Shown in pieces: positions 15,587 through 23,192 of a DNA stretch of 32,472 nucleotides; positions within the stretch are counted from its first letter, which is position 1, and the number at the start of each line of letters is the position of its first letter. Under the pieces are notes generated by a model. That model was not told the origin of the DNA. It did not search any database and was given only the letters and a program-made list of their open reading frames with translations. Source of the DNA: Pseudochrobactrum saccharolyticum. GTDB taxonomy: Bacteria > Pseudomonadota > Alphaproteobacteria > Rhizobiales > Rhizobiaceae. Both the position numbers and the translations under genes were made by a program. The DNA lies in contig NZ_VZPG01000007.1 of the NCBI RefSeq assembly GCF_008801715.1, positions 1 through 32,472 on the forward strand. Direction: 5' to 3'.

Positions 15587-17407
15587 TCATTGGAATATGA
15601 AATGCCCTTCTGAAACTTCGCGCATCTGCCGCTCGACCGGTACATAATCCGGCACACGGACAGGACTGTGCAATTCATCAGCAATCTGCCCGCGCCGCAT
15701 ACCGCGTCGCGCAGGATCAGGCACCGGCACTGCTGCCATCAGCTTTTTCGTATAAGGATGTTGCGGATTTTCAAACACCGCGGCACGCGGACCGATCTCA
15801 ACAATCTCGCCCAGATACATCACCGCAACACGATGGCTGAGACGCTCAACAACCGCCATATCGTGCGAGATAAACAGAAAAGACAGATTGAGACTGGATT
15901 GCAGATCGAGCAACAGATTGATGACCTGCGCCTTAATAGACACATCAAGCGCTGAGACAGATTCATCGGCAACGATAAGTTTCGGATCAAGCGCTAACGC
16001 GCGGGCAATACAAATACGCTGACGCTGTCCGCCGGAAAATTCATGCGGGAAGCGCGACGCCATATCGGCTTTCAGCCCCACACGCTCCAGAAGATCAGCC
16101 ACACGTTCCCGCGCCTGATGTTTTGTACCGAGTTTATGCTCCAGAAACGGTTCCGCAATCGACGCCCCTACCCGCATACGCGGATTGAGACTGGCATAGG
16201 GATCCTGAAAAATCATCTGCATGGTACGGCGCAGACCTTGCAGCTCATGCCCTGCCATGGCCATCACATCCTGCCCGTTGACCATAACGGAACCGCTTTG
16301 CGGCTCTATCAGCCGCATGATCGAGCGGCCGGTCGTCGACTTACCGCAACCGGACTCGCCCACCAGCGACAGCGTTTCCCCCGGTTGTAAGGAGAAAGAG
16401 ACATTCTCCACCGCATGAACCCGCCCTGCCAGCTTCCCGAATAATCCGCTGTGAATGGTAAAGCGTGTCGTCAACCCTTTTACGTCCAGAACCGGCGGCA
16501 CGTCCTGCGCCACAGTATCAGCAGCTTCCACCGGCGGCAGTGCCGTGCCGGTTCGGATATCAACAACCGGAAAACGCAGTGGGCGCACACGTCCAGTCAT
16601 CGAACCAAGTGCAGGCACGGCTGATAGCAAAGCCCGCGTATAAGGATGCTTCGCGTCGCGGAAAATCGTGGTCGTATCACCGGTTTCCACCGCATCACCA
16701 TGATACATCACCACGGTACGATCAGCCACTTCTGCAACCACGCCCATATCATGGGTGATGAACAATACCGAAGTGCCTTCCTCTTCCTGAAGGGTTTTAA
16801 TCAGGTCGAGGATTTGCCCCTGAATGGTTACATCCAGCGCTGTAGTCGGCTCGTCAGCAATCAGCAGTTTCGGGCGGGTAACCAGCGCCATAGCGATCAT
16901 CACGCGCTGACGCATACCGCCGGAGAAACGATGCGGATATTCATTGAACCGGCTTGCGGCAGACGGAATGCGAACCTTTTCCATCAGTCGCAGAGCTTCA
17001 GCCTTTGCCTCTGCCTTACTCATATTGCGATGGCATAGCAGGGCTTCACAAATCTGATCTCCTACCGTGTAAAGCGGGTTGAGCGAAGTCATCGGCTCCT
17101 GAAAGATCATCGCGACATCATTGCCGCGTATTTTTTGCATTTCCTGCTCGGACAACTGCAAGATATCTTTACCTGCAAGCAGAATATTCCCCTCAATCCG
17201 GCTGGTATCCGGCTGCAACAGCCGCATCACCGATAGTGATGTAACGCTTTTTCCAGATCCGGATTCCCCGACCAGCGCCACGGTTTCCCCTGCGCCGACA
17301 TCGAAGGAGATATTTTTCACAACAGATCGCCAGCCATCCTCACCAAGAAAAGAGGTTGTGAGATTTTGCACGCGGAGCACAGGCTGTTTGTCTGATAAAT
17401 GGCTCAT
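15587..17407 (-). CDS. Dipeptide/oligopeptide-type ABC transporter, fused double ATPase (DppD-DppF)
   Basis: A 606-residue protein with two complete ABC domains of the DppD/OppD and DppF/OppF type in one chain, as in GsiA-like importers. Domain 1: Walker A GESGSGKS (47-54), FSGGMRQR signature, IADEPTTALD. Domain 2: Walker A GESGCGKS (350-357), FSGGQRQR signature, VADESVSALD. Each domain is followed by the HPYT motif typical of this group. It powers the two permeases encoded just upstream in the operon. The ATG at 17407 uses GAGGG overlapping the previous stop; the adjacent ATG at 17410 is equally in frame, while the longer open frame to 17503 lies inside dppC and is not credible. Note DESVSALD instead of DEPVSALD in domain 2, a mild change. 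Confidence 0.93.
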   Translation of the reverse strand: MSHLSDKQPVLRVQNLTTSFLGEDGWRSVVKNISFDVGAGETVALVGESGSGKSVTSLSVMRLLQPDTSRIEGNILLAGKDILQLSEQEMQKIRGNDVAMIFQEPMTSLNPLYTVGDQICEALLCHRNMSKAEAKAEALRLMEKVRIPSAASRFNEYPHRFSGGMRQRVMIAMALVTRPKLLIADEPTTALDVTIQGQILDLIKTLQEEEGTSVLFITHDMGVVAEVADRTVVMYHGDAVETGDTTTIFRDAKHPYTRALLSAVPALGSMTGRVRPLRFPVVDIRTGTALPPVEAADTVAQDVPPVLDVKGLTTRFTIHSGLFGKLAGRVHAVENVSFSLQPGETLSLVGESGCGKSTTGRSIMRLIEPQSGSVMVNGQDVMAMAGHELQGLRRTMQMIFQDPYASLNPRMRVGASIAEPFLEHKLGTKHQARERVADLLERVGLKADMASRFPHEFSGGQRQRICIARALALDPKLIVADESVSALDVSIKAQVINLLLDLQSSLNLSFLFISHDMAVVERLSHRVAVMYLGEIVEIGPRAAVFENPQHPYTKKLMAAVPVPDPARRGMRRGQIADELHSPVRVPDYVPVERQMREVSEGHFIFQ

Positions 17408-17414
17408 CATGCCC

Positions 17415-18278
17415 TCACATATCTTTACGCAAACGCGGGTCGAGAAGATCGCGCAATCCGTCGCCCACCATCTGCAACGACAGCACGGCGAGAATGATGG
17501 CAAAACCCGGGAACAGTGTCATCCAGTCTGCCTGTCCGACATATTGACGGCCGGAGGCAATCATCGTTCCCCATGTCGGAATTTCCGGACTGACACCAAG
17601 CCCCAAAAAGGACAAACCGGCTTCGGCAAGCATGGCCTGCGCAAACAGAAACGTCCCCTGCACCAGAATAGGTGACAGCAAGTTGCGCAACACATGGCGG
17701 GTCATAATATGCGGCGTGGAAATGCCCAGCGCACGCGATGCCTCAATATAAGGCAGTTCGCGGATAACGAGTGTTGAAGCACGCACCACACGCGCCAGTC
17801 TCGGTGCATAGACAATCGACAGCGCCACAATCACTGTTGTCAGCGAAGGCCCGAGTGCTGCCACCAGCGCAATCGCCAGCAGAATATCGGGAAAAGCCAT
17901 CATCGCATCAATCAGACGCGCAATCGGTGTATCCAGCCGCTGGAAAAAACCGGCCAGCAAGCCGAGTGTGATACCAATCAGGCTTGCCAGAACGACAACC
18001 GCAGCGCCGACTGCCAATGACAACTGCCCCGCATAAAGTGTGCGGGAAAATACATCGCGGCCAAATTCATCGGTGCCGAAAAACCATGTGCCATTCGGTG
18101 CGGTCAGACGATTGCTGATCGACAATTTACCCGGTGCATAAGGCGCAATCAGTGGTGCCAGAACGGCTAGCAACACAAAAACGATCAGGACGAACAGGCC
18201 GAATGCAACGGTACGGCGGCGCAACAGGCGACGGATAAACAACCATGTTTCTGAGGATTTTACACTGGAGCCGGTCAT
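17415..18278 (-). CDS. Dipeptide/oligopeptide-type ABC permease (DppC-like)
   Basis: A 287-residue inner-membrane permease with about six membrane segments, an N-terminal OppC-type segment (residues 20-50) and the coupling loop EASRALGISTPHIMTRHVLRN that contacts the ATPase. The FGTDEFGRDVFSR motif is diagnostic for the DppC/OppC half of these importers. Its start overlaps the stop of the previous permease gene (TGATG), so the two are translationally coupled. Together with the DppB-like permease it forms the channel of the importer in this cluster. Confidence 0.94.
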   Translation of the reverse strand: MTGSSVKSSETWLFIRRLLRRRTVAFGLFVLIVFVLLAVLAPLIAPYAPGKLSISNRLTAPNGTWFFGTDEFGRDVFSRTLYAGQLSLAVGAAVVVLASLIGITLGLLAGFFQRLDTPIARLIDAMMAFPDILLAIALVAALGPSLTTVIVALSIVYAPRLARVVRASTLVIRELPYIEASRALGISTPHIMTRHVLRNLLSPILVQGTFLFAQAMLAEAGLSFLGLGVSPEIPTWGTMIASGRQYVGQADWMTLFPGFAIILAVLSLQMVGDGLRDLLDPRLRKDM

Positions 18279-19219
18279 CAGTAACGCACCCTCGGATCGA
18301 CGGCCAGATAAAGCATATCAATGGCAAAATTTATCAGAACATAGAGCGCGGCAATCACCAGCAATGCCCCCTGAATAACCGGATAATCACGGCGCATCAC
18401 AGCCGAGACAACAAGATTGCCAACCCCCGGCAAGCCAAACACCGTCTCTGTGACCACCGCACCGGAAATCAGTACAGCTGCGGTCAGGCCGATCACTGTC
18501 AAAATCGGGATCAGCGCATTTTTAAACGCATGTTTCATCACCACGCGTCTGCCATTCAGCCCCTTGGCTCGGGCTGTGCGCACATAATCATCGCCCAGCA
18601 CATCCAGCATCGAGGCGCGGGTAAAACGCATGATGAGAGCAGAAGACACAATACCCAGCGCGAAAGACGGCAGCACCAGATGCATCATTCGTTCGCCGAA
18701 ACTCGTATCCGGCCCGCCATAGCCGGAAACCGGAAACAAGCCGTAGCGCACGGCAAATACCTGCATCAGCAGCAGGCCGAGCCAGAAGCTTGGAATACTT
18801 GCGGCAAACATCGCCAGCGCCGTTGCGGTCTGATCAAAAAATGAACCTCGCTTAACCGCGGCATAAATACCGACCGGCAATGCAATCGCACTGGCAATCA
18901 GAATGGAGAACAATGTGAGAAAGAAGGTCGGCTCTGCCCGTTCCGCCAAAGCATGGGCAACCGGCTGACCGAGAAAGATCGACTGGCCAAGATCACCGCG
19001 CAGCAATTGCAGCAGGTAATAGCCATATTGCACCGGCAATGAGCGGTCGAGACCGAGTTTAGCCCGCAGTCCTTCAATATCAGCCTGTGTCGCTTCCGGC
19101 CCCAGCATGACGGCTGCAGGATCGCCCGGTGTGACGCGGACGATCACAAAAACAATCGTCACAACCAGAAACATGACCACGATCATGCCGATCAGACGCT
19201 GTATGATATAGCGTAGCAT
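18278..19219 (-). CDS. Dipeptide/oligopeptide-type ABC permease (DppB-like)
   Basis: A 313-residue inner-membrane permease with about six membrane segments, starting MLRYIIQRLIGMI as is usual for DppB/OppB. It carries the long periplasmic loop after segment 1 (PGDPAAVMLGPEA, then LGLDRSLPVQYGYYL) and the coupling motif DYVRTARAKGLNGRRVVMKHA. It is the second gene of the importer operon, 80 bases after the binding-protein gene and separated from it by a GC-rich stem-loop. The substrate is set mainly by the binding protein, not by this subunit. Confidence 0.94.
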   Translation of the reverse strand: MLRYIIQRLIGMIVVMFLVVTIVFVIVRVTPGDPAAVMLGPEATQADIEGLRAKLGLDRSLPVQYGYYLLQLLRGDLGQSIFLGQPVAHALAERAEPTFFLTLFSILIASAIALPVGIYAAVKRGSFFDQTATALAMFAASIPSFWLGLLLMQVFAVRYGLFPVSGYGGPDTSFGERMMHLVLPSFALGIVSSALIMRFTRASMLDVLGDDYVRTARAKGLNGRRVVMKHAFKNALIPILTVIGLTAAVLISGAVVTETVFGLPGVGNLVVSAVMRRDYPVIQGALLVIAALYVLINFAIDMLYLAVDPRVRY

Positions 19220-19257
19220 TCAGTCTCCACCCAATTCGGGAATACCCAAAACTTAAA

Positions 19258-19290
19258 GCCGCGCCGCCTCTCCTCCGAAGCTGGCGCGGC
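19258..19290 (-). terminator. GC-rich stem-loop between binding-protein and permease genes
   Basis: Arms GCCGCGCC and GGCGCGGC pair perfectly around a 17-base loop, nine bases after the binding-protein stop codon. Such hairpins usually protect the upstream message or reduce read-through, giving more binding protein than permease. There is no T run of terminator quality on the minus strand. Confidence 0.55.
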
Positions 19291-19299
19291 CTGTTTTAT

Positions 19300-20829
19300 T
19301 TACTGCGTAACGGAAGCATTCCAGAAATAAGGCCATGGTGCAGGCGTTACACCATCCAGTTTCTTGGACTTGGCAGACAGATTGTTAAAGTTGCCGACCT
19401 TGATGAACGGCACTTCGTCGAACACAACTTTCTGCACATCTGCCCAGAGTGCCGCACGCTTCTGCGGATCAGCCTCCGCATTAAACGCATCCATCACTTT
19501 GGCACGCGCCGGTGTATTCCACTTGCCCGGTGCGCTCACTGAAAGCGGATCAATCAGAGCCGGTTCCGGCAGGAACGGACTATGCGTGATGTAAATATCC
19601 CAGAGTGCCGGATCAGCACGGCGCTGAGTGAGCGTTGCCCAATCCACCACCTGCATATCAACATTGAAACCGGCCAGTTTCAGATATTCAGCGGCAACCT
19701 GTGCCATCTTATAATGGAACTCATATTGACGGCTGGTGAGAATACGCAGCGGCTCGCCGTTATAATTCGCAGTTTTAAGCAGCGCCTTTGCAGCTTCCGC
19801 ATCACCGACATTATAGCTGCCTTCCGATCCCGCATCTGTGCTCCAGATGAATTGAGACGGATAAAGTGACGGCTCGGCGCTGAAGAAATCCTTGCTGCCA
19901 TAGGCGGCAGTCAGCATGTCCTCATTATTCAATGCGACCTGAACAGCTTTACGCAGATCACGGTTTGCAGCAATGCCTTTGGAAGTATTCATAATGAAAA
20001 CCGGCCAGCCGAATGGTTTGAGCATCACGGCATCCGAAGACGCCGAGCCGGACACACGGTCAAAAGCCTCAACCGGCAGCGCATCCACATAACCATACTG
20101 GCCGGAAACCGCAGCTTCTACGCGGGTATTGGCATCCGGCACCGGCACAAAACGGATTTCATCGAGATTTTGCTGGCGGCCACCGGCATAACCGCTCGGC
20201 TCGCCTTCCTGCGATTTATAACCGTCATAACGCACCAGCTGAATATACTGATCCGGCTTACGCTCTTTAAACTGATAAGGGCCGGTGCCGACAAATTCAG
20301 TCATCGGTTCAGCCTGTTTTTCAGCAGGCAAAACAATGGCCGCGGAATTGTTAAAAGCCAGCAGCGAGGTCAGCGGTGCATAAGGCTGCTTCAGCGTGAT
20401 TTTGATGCTGTGATCGCCAACCGGCTCAATGGCTTCAATCAAAGTTGCTGCCTGTTTGCCGCGCGAGGCCAGTGTCGTCCAGCGCTTGAGGGAGGCCACA
20501 ACATCTTCCGATGTCATGTCTGTACCGTCGTGGAATTTAACGCCCTCACGCAGTTTAATCAGATAGGTTTTTCCGTCGGCAGAGATTTCCGGAAGGCTGG
20601 CAGCCAGAAGCGGCGCCGGTTTCCAGTCTTTATCGAAAGTATAAAGCGTCTCAAACATATGCTGACTGACAATACCGACGAGATCAGCCGTTGAGACCAT
20701 CGGGTCCAGTGTCGGCGGCTCACCAATAGTTGCCACATCCAGTACGCCGCCTTTTTGCTGCGCGAAAGCGGATGGTGTCAATGCGATTGTCGCGGCACCC
20801 AATAACAGTGCCAGTTTCATTGCCTGCAT
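19300..20829 (-). CDS. Extracellular solute-binding protein of the Dpp/Opp family (SBP_bac_5)
   Basis: A 509-residue periplasmic binding protein. Residues 1-28 form a signal peptide (MKLALLLGAATIALTPSAFA, cut after AFA), with no lipobox Cys. The mature part shows the family-5 pattern: PPTLDPMVSTADLVGIVSQHMFETLY, LREGVKFHDGTDMTSEDVVASL, FVGTGPYQFKER. Proteins of this family bind peptides but also nickel, sugars and chito-oligosaccharides, so ligand identity is open. The ATG at 20829 has GGGGG eight bases upstream; an ATG at 20820 (three codons later) overlaps the stop of a possible leader ORF. It is the first gene of the importer operon and divergent from the PLP-enzyme gene. Confidence 0.92.
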   Translation of the reverse strand: MQAMKLALLLGAATIALTPSAFAQQKGGVLDVATIGEPPTLDPMVSTADLVGIVSQHMFETLYTFDKDWKPAPLLAASLPEISADGKTYLIKLREGVKFHDGTDMTSEDVVASLKRWTTLASRGKQAATLIEAIEPVGDHSIKITLKQPYAPLTSLLAFNNSAAIVLPAEKQAEPMTEFVGTGPYQFKERKPDQYIQLVRYDGYKSQEGEPSGYAGGRQQNLDEIRFVPVPDANTRVEAAVSGQYGYVDALPVEAFDRVSGSASSDAVMLKPFGWPVFIMNTSKGIAANRDLRKAVQVALNNEDMLTAAYGSKDFFSAEPSLYPSQFIWSTDAGSEGSYNVGDAEAAKALLKTANYNGEPLRILTSRQYEFHYKMAQVAAEYLKLAGFNVDMQVVDWATLTQRRADPALWDIYITHSPFLPEPALIDPLSVSAPGKWNTPARAKVMDAFNAEADPQKRAALWADVQKVVFDEVPFIKVGNFNNLSAKSKKLDGVTPAPWPYFWNASVTQ

Positions 20830-20858
20830 TTTCTGAACCCCCAATTGTTTGCCTGCAT
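20817..20858 (-). CDS. Possible 13-codon leader ORF before the binding-protein gene
   Basis: An ATG at 20858, 12 bases after the strong ribosome-binding sequence GAGGAGGAG, opens a 13-codon frame (MQANNWGFRKCRQ). It ends in TGA overlapping the ATG at 20820 (ATGA) of the binding-protein gene. The start lies inside a perfect hairpin (CTGCATCA-GG-TGATGCAG on the plus strand, 20853-20870). It may couple translation to the hairpin, or be a chance frame; nothing in the peptide is recognisable. Confidence 0.3.
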   Translation of the reverse strand: MQANNWGFRKCRQ

Positions 20859-20896
20859 CAGGTGATGCAGCTCCTCCTCGGTATGATTTTTCATTT

Positions 20897-20914
20897 TGTC
20901 CAAAATAATGGACA
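20897..20914. promoter_or_regulatory. Palindromic operator candidate before the importer operon
   Basis: A perfect palindrome, TGTCCA and TGGACA separated by AAATAA, lies in the 200-base divergent region. A TAAAAT on the minus strand (20922-20927) is placed just upstream as a possible -10, so the palindrome would cover the transcription start. A related TCCA-N8-GACA copy sits at 14719-14734 in front of iclR/ridA. The IclR protein of this cluster is the likely binder; this is inferred. Confidence 0.5.
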
Positions 20915-20932
20915 TTGGTCTATTTTACCGGA

Positions 20933-20961
20933 TTGACGTATCTCAATACAGTATGCATAAC
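20933..20961 (+). promoter_or_regulatory. Sigma-70-type promoter candidate for the PLP-enzyme/kinase genes
   Basis: TTGACG (20933-20938), a 17-base spacer, then CATAAC (20956-20961) form a reasonable promoter about 85 bases before the start codon at 21047. A small palindrome CTTG-T-CAAG overlaps its downstream edge (20961-20969). Confidence 0.4.
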
Positions 20962-21046
20962 TTGTCAAGGGGGCGACCAGCCTGACCGGTACGTTTTTTG
21001 ACGTCTGAAAGGCAAGTCAACAGGGTCGCGGAATTTGTGAGGAAAA

Positions 21047-22129
21047 ATGGAACCAAAACTTGCGGACCAATTGAACACACCGGCAATTGTCGTTGATCTG
21101 GATATAACGGAAAGAAATATCCGTAATTTTCAGTCCTATGCGAACCAGCATGGTTTCAAGGTACGTCCTCATATCAAAACGCATAAATTACCGGCGCTGG
21201 CCTATGCCCAGCTTGCAGCAGGCGCAGACGGCATTACCTGCCAGAAAATCTCTGAAGCAGAAGCCATGCTCGACGGCTTGCAAAAACAATATGGTCTCTC
21301 CCCTGACCTGTTGATTACCTATAATATTTTAGGCAGCGAAAAACTTGACCGGCTCAAAGCGCTCGCGCACCGCACAAAACTAAGTGTGGTTGCGGATAAT
21401 ATGACTGTGATTAACGGTCTGTCCGAAGCTTTCGCCAATGAGGCACAGCCTTTAACGGTGCTGGTAGAATGCAATACCGGCGCAGACCGCTGCGGTGTAG
21501 CAACGCCTGAAGCAGCAGCAGAACTTGCCAAAGCCATTCATAATGCTGCAGGGCTGCATTTCGGCGGCCTGATGACCTATCCGCCGGCAAATGCCCATGC
21601 TGCCGTTGAAAACTTCATGGAACAGGCAAAACAAAAAATCGAAGCATCCGGCATCACAGTTCCGCTCATTACCTCCGGCGGCACACCCTCAATGATGAGC
21701 GCAGCAGAAGCAGCTGTTGTCACGGAATATCGTCCCGGCACTTATATTTACAATGACCGCTCGCTCGTTGAGCGCGGCGCTTGCAGTTACGATGATTGTG
21801 CGTTTTTTGTATTGGCGACTGTTGTGTCCGTGCCGTCTGACAACCGCGCAATTATTGATGCCGGCAGCAAAACGCTGACTTCTGACCTGTTCGGATTGAG
21901 TGGTTATGGCCATGTCCTCGGCCGCGATGATATCCGCATCGATCAGCTGTCAGAAGAACATGGCCGTCTGGTCAGCAACAAGCCGATCAACCTCAAAGTC
22001 GGCGACAAAGTACGGATCATTCCGAACCATGTCTGCGTCGTTACCAATATGTTTGACAGCCTCTATATCCAGCGCAACGGCATGGTCACTGAAAGCTGGC
22101 CGATTGCAGCCCGTGGCAAGCTGGTCTGA
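21047..22129 (+). CDS. D-serine dehydratase/D-threonine aldolase-fold PLP enzyme
   Basis: A 360-residue PLP enzyme of the fold-type III alanine-racemase-like class. Residues 40-47 carry the cofactor lysine motif RPHIKTHK (Lys44). Near the C-terminus His328-x-Cys330 (NHVC) matches the zinc ligands of D-serine dehydratases; D-threonine aldolases usually have His-x-Asp there. Such enzymes remove ammonia from, or split, D-configured beta-hydroxy amino acids. D-glucosaminate, also a beta-hydroxy-alpha-amino acid of D-type, is dehydrated to 2-keto-3-deoxygluconate by PLP enzymes in related bacteria. The kinase gene that follows acts on exactly that product, so D-glucosaminate is an attractive substrate; D-serine or D-threonine are alternatives. 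The ATG is preceded by GAGGAAAA. It is divergent from the importer operon, and its stop lies eight bases before the kinase start. Confidence 0.88.
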   Translation: MEPKLADQLNTPAIVVDLDITERNIRNFQSYANQHGFKVRPHIKTHKLPALAYAQLAAGADGITCQKISEAEAMLDGLQKQYGLSPDLLITYNILGSEKLDRLKALAHRTKLSVVADNMTVINGLSEAFANEAQPLTVLVECNTGADRCGVATPEAAAELAKAIHNAAGLHFGGLMTYPPANAHAAVENFMEQAKQKIEASGITVPLITSGGTPSMMSAAEAAVVTEYRPGTYIYNDRSLVERGACSYDDCAFFVLATVVSVPSDNRAIIDAGSKTLTSDLFGLSGYGHVLGRDDIRIDQLSEEHGRLVSNKPINLKVGDKVRIIPNHVCVVTNMFDSLYIQRNGMVTESWPIAARGKLV

Positions 22130-22137
22130 GGTTAATC

Positions 22138-23031
22138 ATGAGCGGACAGTTTCTCGCCATCGGTGAGGCAATGATCGAGCTTGCCCCTGATGGCAGCGGC
22201 TTGTTACGGCAAGGCTTTGCCGGAGACACCTTCAATGCTGCTTATTATGCCCGTGCGGCGCTGCCAACTGACTGGCAGGTCAGCTATTTCACTCTGCTCG
22301 GGCGGGATGCAATGTCCGATGCCATGCTGGCATTCATGGCACAAAAACAGATCGGAACCGACTATATAGGGCGCCATGCATCGCGCATGCCCGGCCTCTA
22401 TATGGTGCATCTCAATAATGGTGAGCGTAGTTTCTCCTATTGGCGCTCGCAATCTGCAGCGCGTCTGCTGGCAGACAACAAAACTGCATTGCGACAGGCC
22501 ATTGAAGCTTCTGATATTATTGTTTTCTCCGGCATCACACTGGCAATCCTTGAGGGAGACGGTGCTGATAATCTGCTCAGCATTCTGCAAGAGTTCCGTG
22601 ATACGAATAAGATTATCGCCTTCGATCCCAATATCCGCCCGCGCCTCTGGCCGGATCAGGATCATATGCGCTCGCAACTGATCCGTGGTGCGAAAGCCAG
22701 TAATCTGGTGCTGCCAAGTTTTGATGATGAGGTCGCCTGTTTCGGTGACTTGACGACAGCGGACACAATCAGCCGCTATCGCAGCTACGGTCTGAAGCGG
22801 ATCATCGTCAAAAATGGTGCGGATGAAATCGAAGTTCTTTTTGACGGCCAGTCTTTTACTGTCAAAATAGCGCCTGTCGCACAGATTATTGACACCACAG
22901 GCGCAGGCGACAGTTTCAACGGCTCATTCTTAGGTCATTTTGCACAAACCGGCGATGCCGAGGTCGCCATCCGTTTTGCAGCGCAAACCGCAGCAAAAAC
23001 CATTCAGCATTATGGCGCTCTGGTAGACTAG
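22138..23031 (+). CDS. kdgK: 2-keto-3-deoxygluconate kinase (PfkB family)
   Basis: A 297-residue ribokinase-family sugar kinase. Residues 26-38 (GFAGDTFNAAYYA) and 97-111 (RSFSYWRSQSAARLL) are characteristic of KDG kinases, where Tyr and Arg hold the keto-acid. Residues 252-261 (DTTGAGDSFN) carry the anion hole and the catalytic Asp258. It should convert 2-keto-3-deoxygluconate plus ATP to KDPG for the Entner-Doudoroff aldolase, which is not in this window. The start follows GAGG at six bases, in the tail of the PLP-enzyme gene, so the two are co-translated. The stop codon TAG is the first three bases of an intergenic repeat; the protein length is normal, so no truncation is evident. Confidence 0.9.
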   Translation: MSGQFLAIGEAMIELAPDGSGLLRQGFAGDTFNAAYYARAALPTDWQVSYFTLLGRDAMSDAMLAFMAQKQIGTDYIGRHASRMPGLYMVHLNNGERSFSYWRSQSAARLLADNKTALRQAIEASDIIVFSGITLAILEGDGADNLLSILQEFRDTNKIIAFDPNIRPRLWPDQDHMRSQLIRGAKASNLVLPSFDDEVACFGDLTTADTISRYRSYGLKRIIVKNGADEIEVLFDGQSFTVKIAPVAQIIDTTGAGDSFNGSFLGHFAQTGDAEVAIRFAAQTAAKTIQHYGALVD

Positions 23032-23134
23032 AGCGGTTTACGTTCATGTTGGATCACAGTGCTCGCTCTAGATTTTTTAGTTTGTCGCATTATCCCGACG
23101 TCAAGTTGATCCAACTTGACTGTGAAATGCTCTA
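23029..23134. repeat. Rhizobiales-type palindromic intergenic repeat, about 106 bp
   Basis: The ends are inverted (TAGAGC at 23029, GCTCTA at 23129-23134), with a further internal GCTCTA at 23065-23070 and inner arms containing TTGGATCA and TGATCCAA. This organisation and the GTCGCATTATCCCGACG core are of the kind seen in the small palindromic repeats of Brucella and relatives (Bru-RS type), which I recall rather than have compared. The left end overlaps the kinase stop codon. A shorter GAGCGG palindrome at 26980-27016 may be a relative. Confidence 0.7.
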
Positions 23135-23140
23135 AAAACA

Positions 23141-23169
23141 AAAGCCCGCTGGAATTTCCGGCGGGCTTT
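23141..23169. terminator. Bidirectional hairpin terminator
   Basis: Arms AAAGCCCGC and GCGGGCTTT, plus an inner GGA/TCC, form a strong stem; T-rich sequence follows on the plus strand and A-rich on the other. It separates the kinase gene from the convergent dehydrogenase gene. Confidence 0.85.
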
Positions 23170-23192
23170 CTTTTCCAAAAAAAGTGAAACAC

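Noticed and set aside
14769-15590. 273-codon open frame on the minus strand opposite the IclR gene
   Set aside because: Shadow of the IclR reading frame; the IclR gene has strong domain matches and a good ribosome-binding site.
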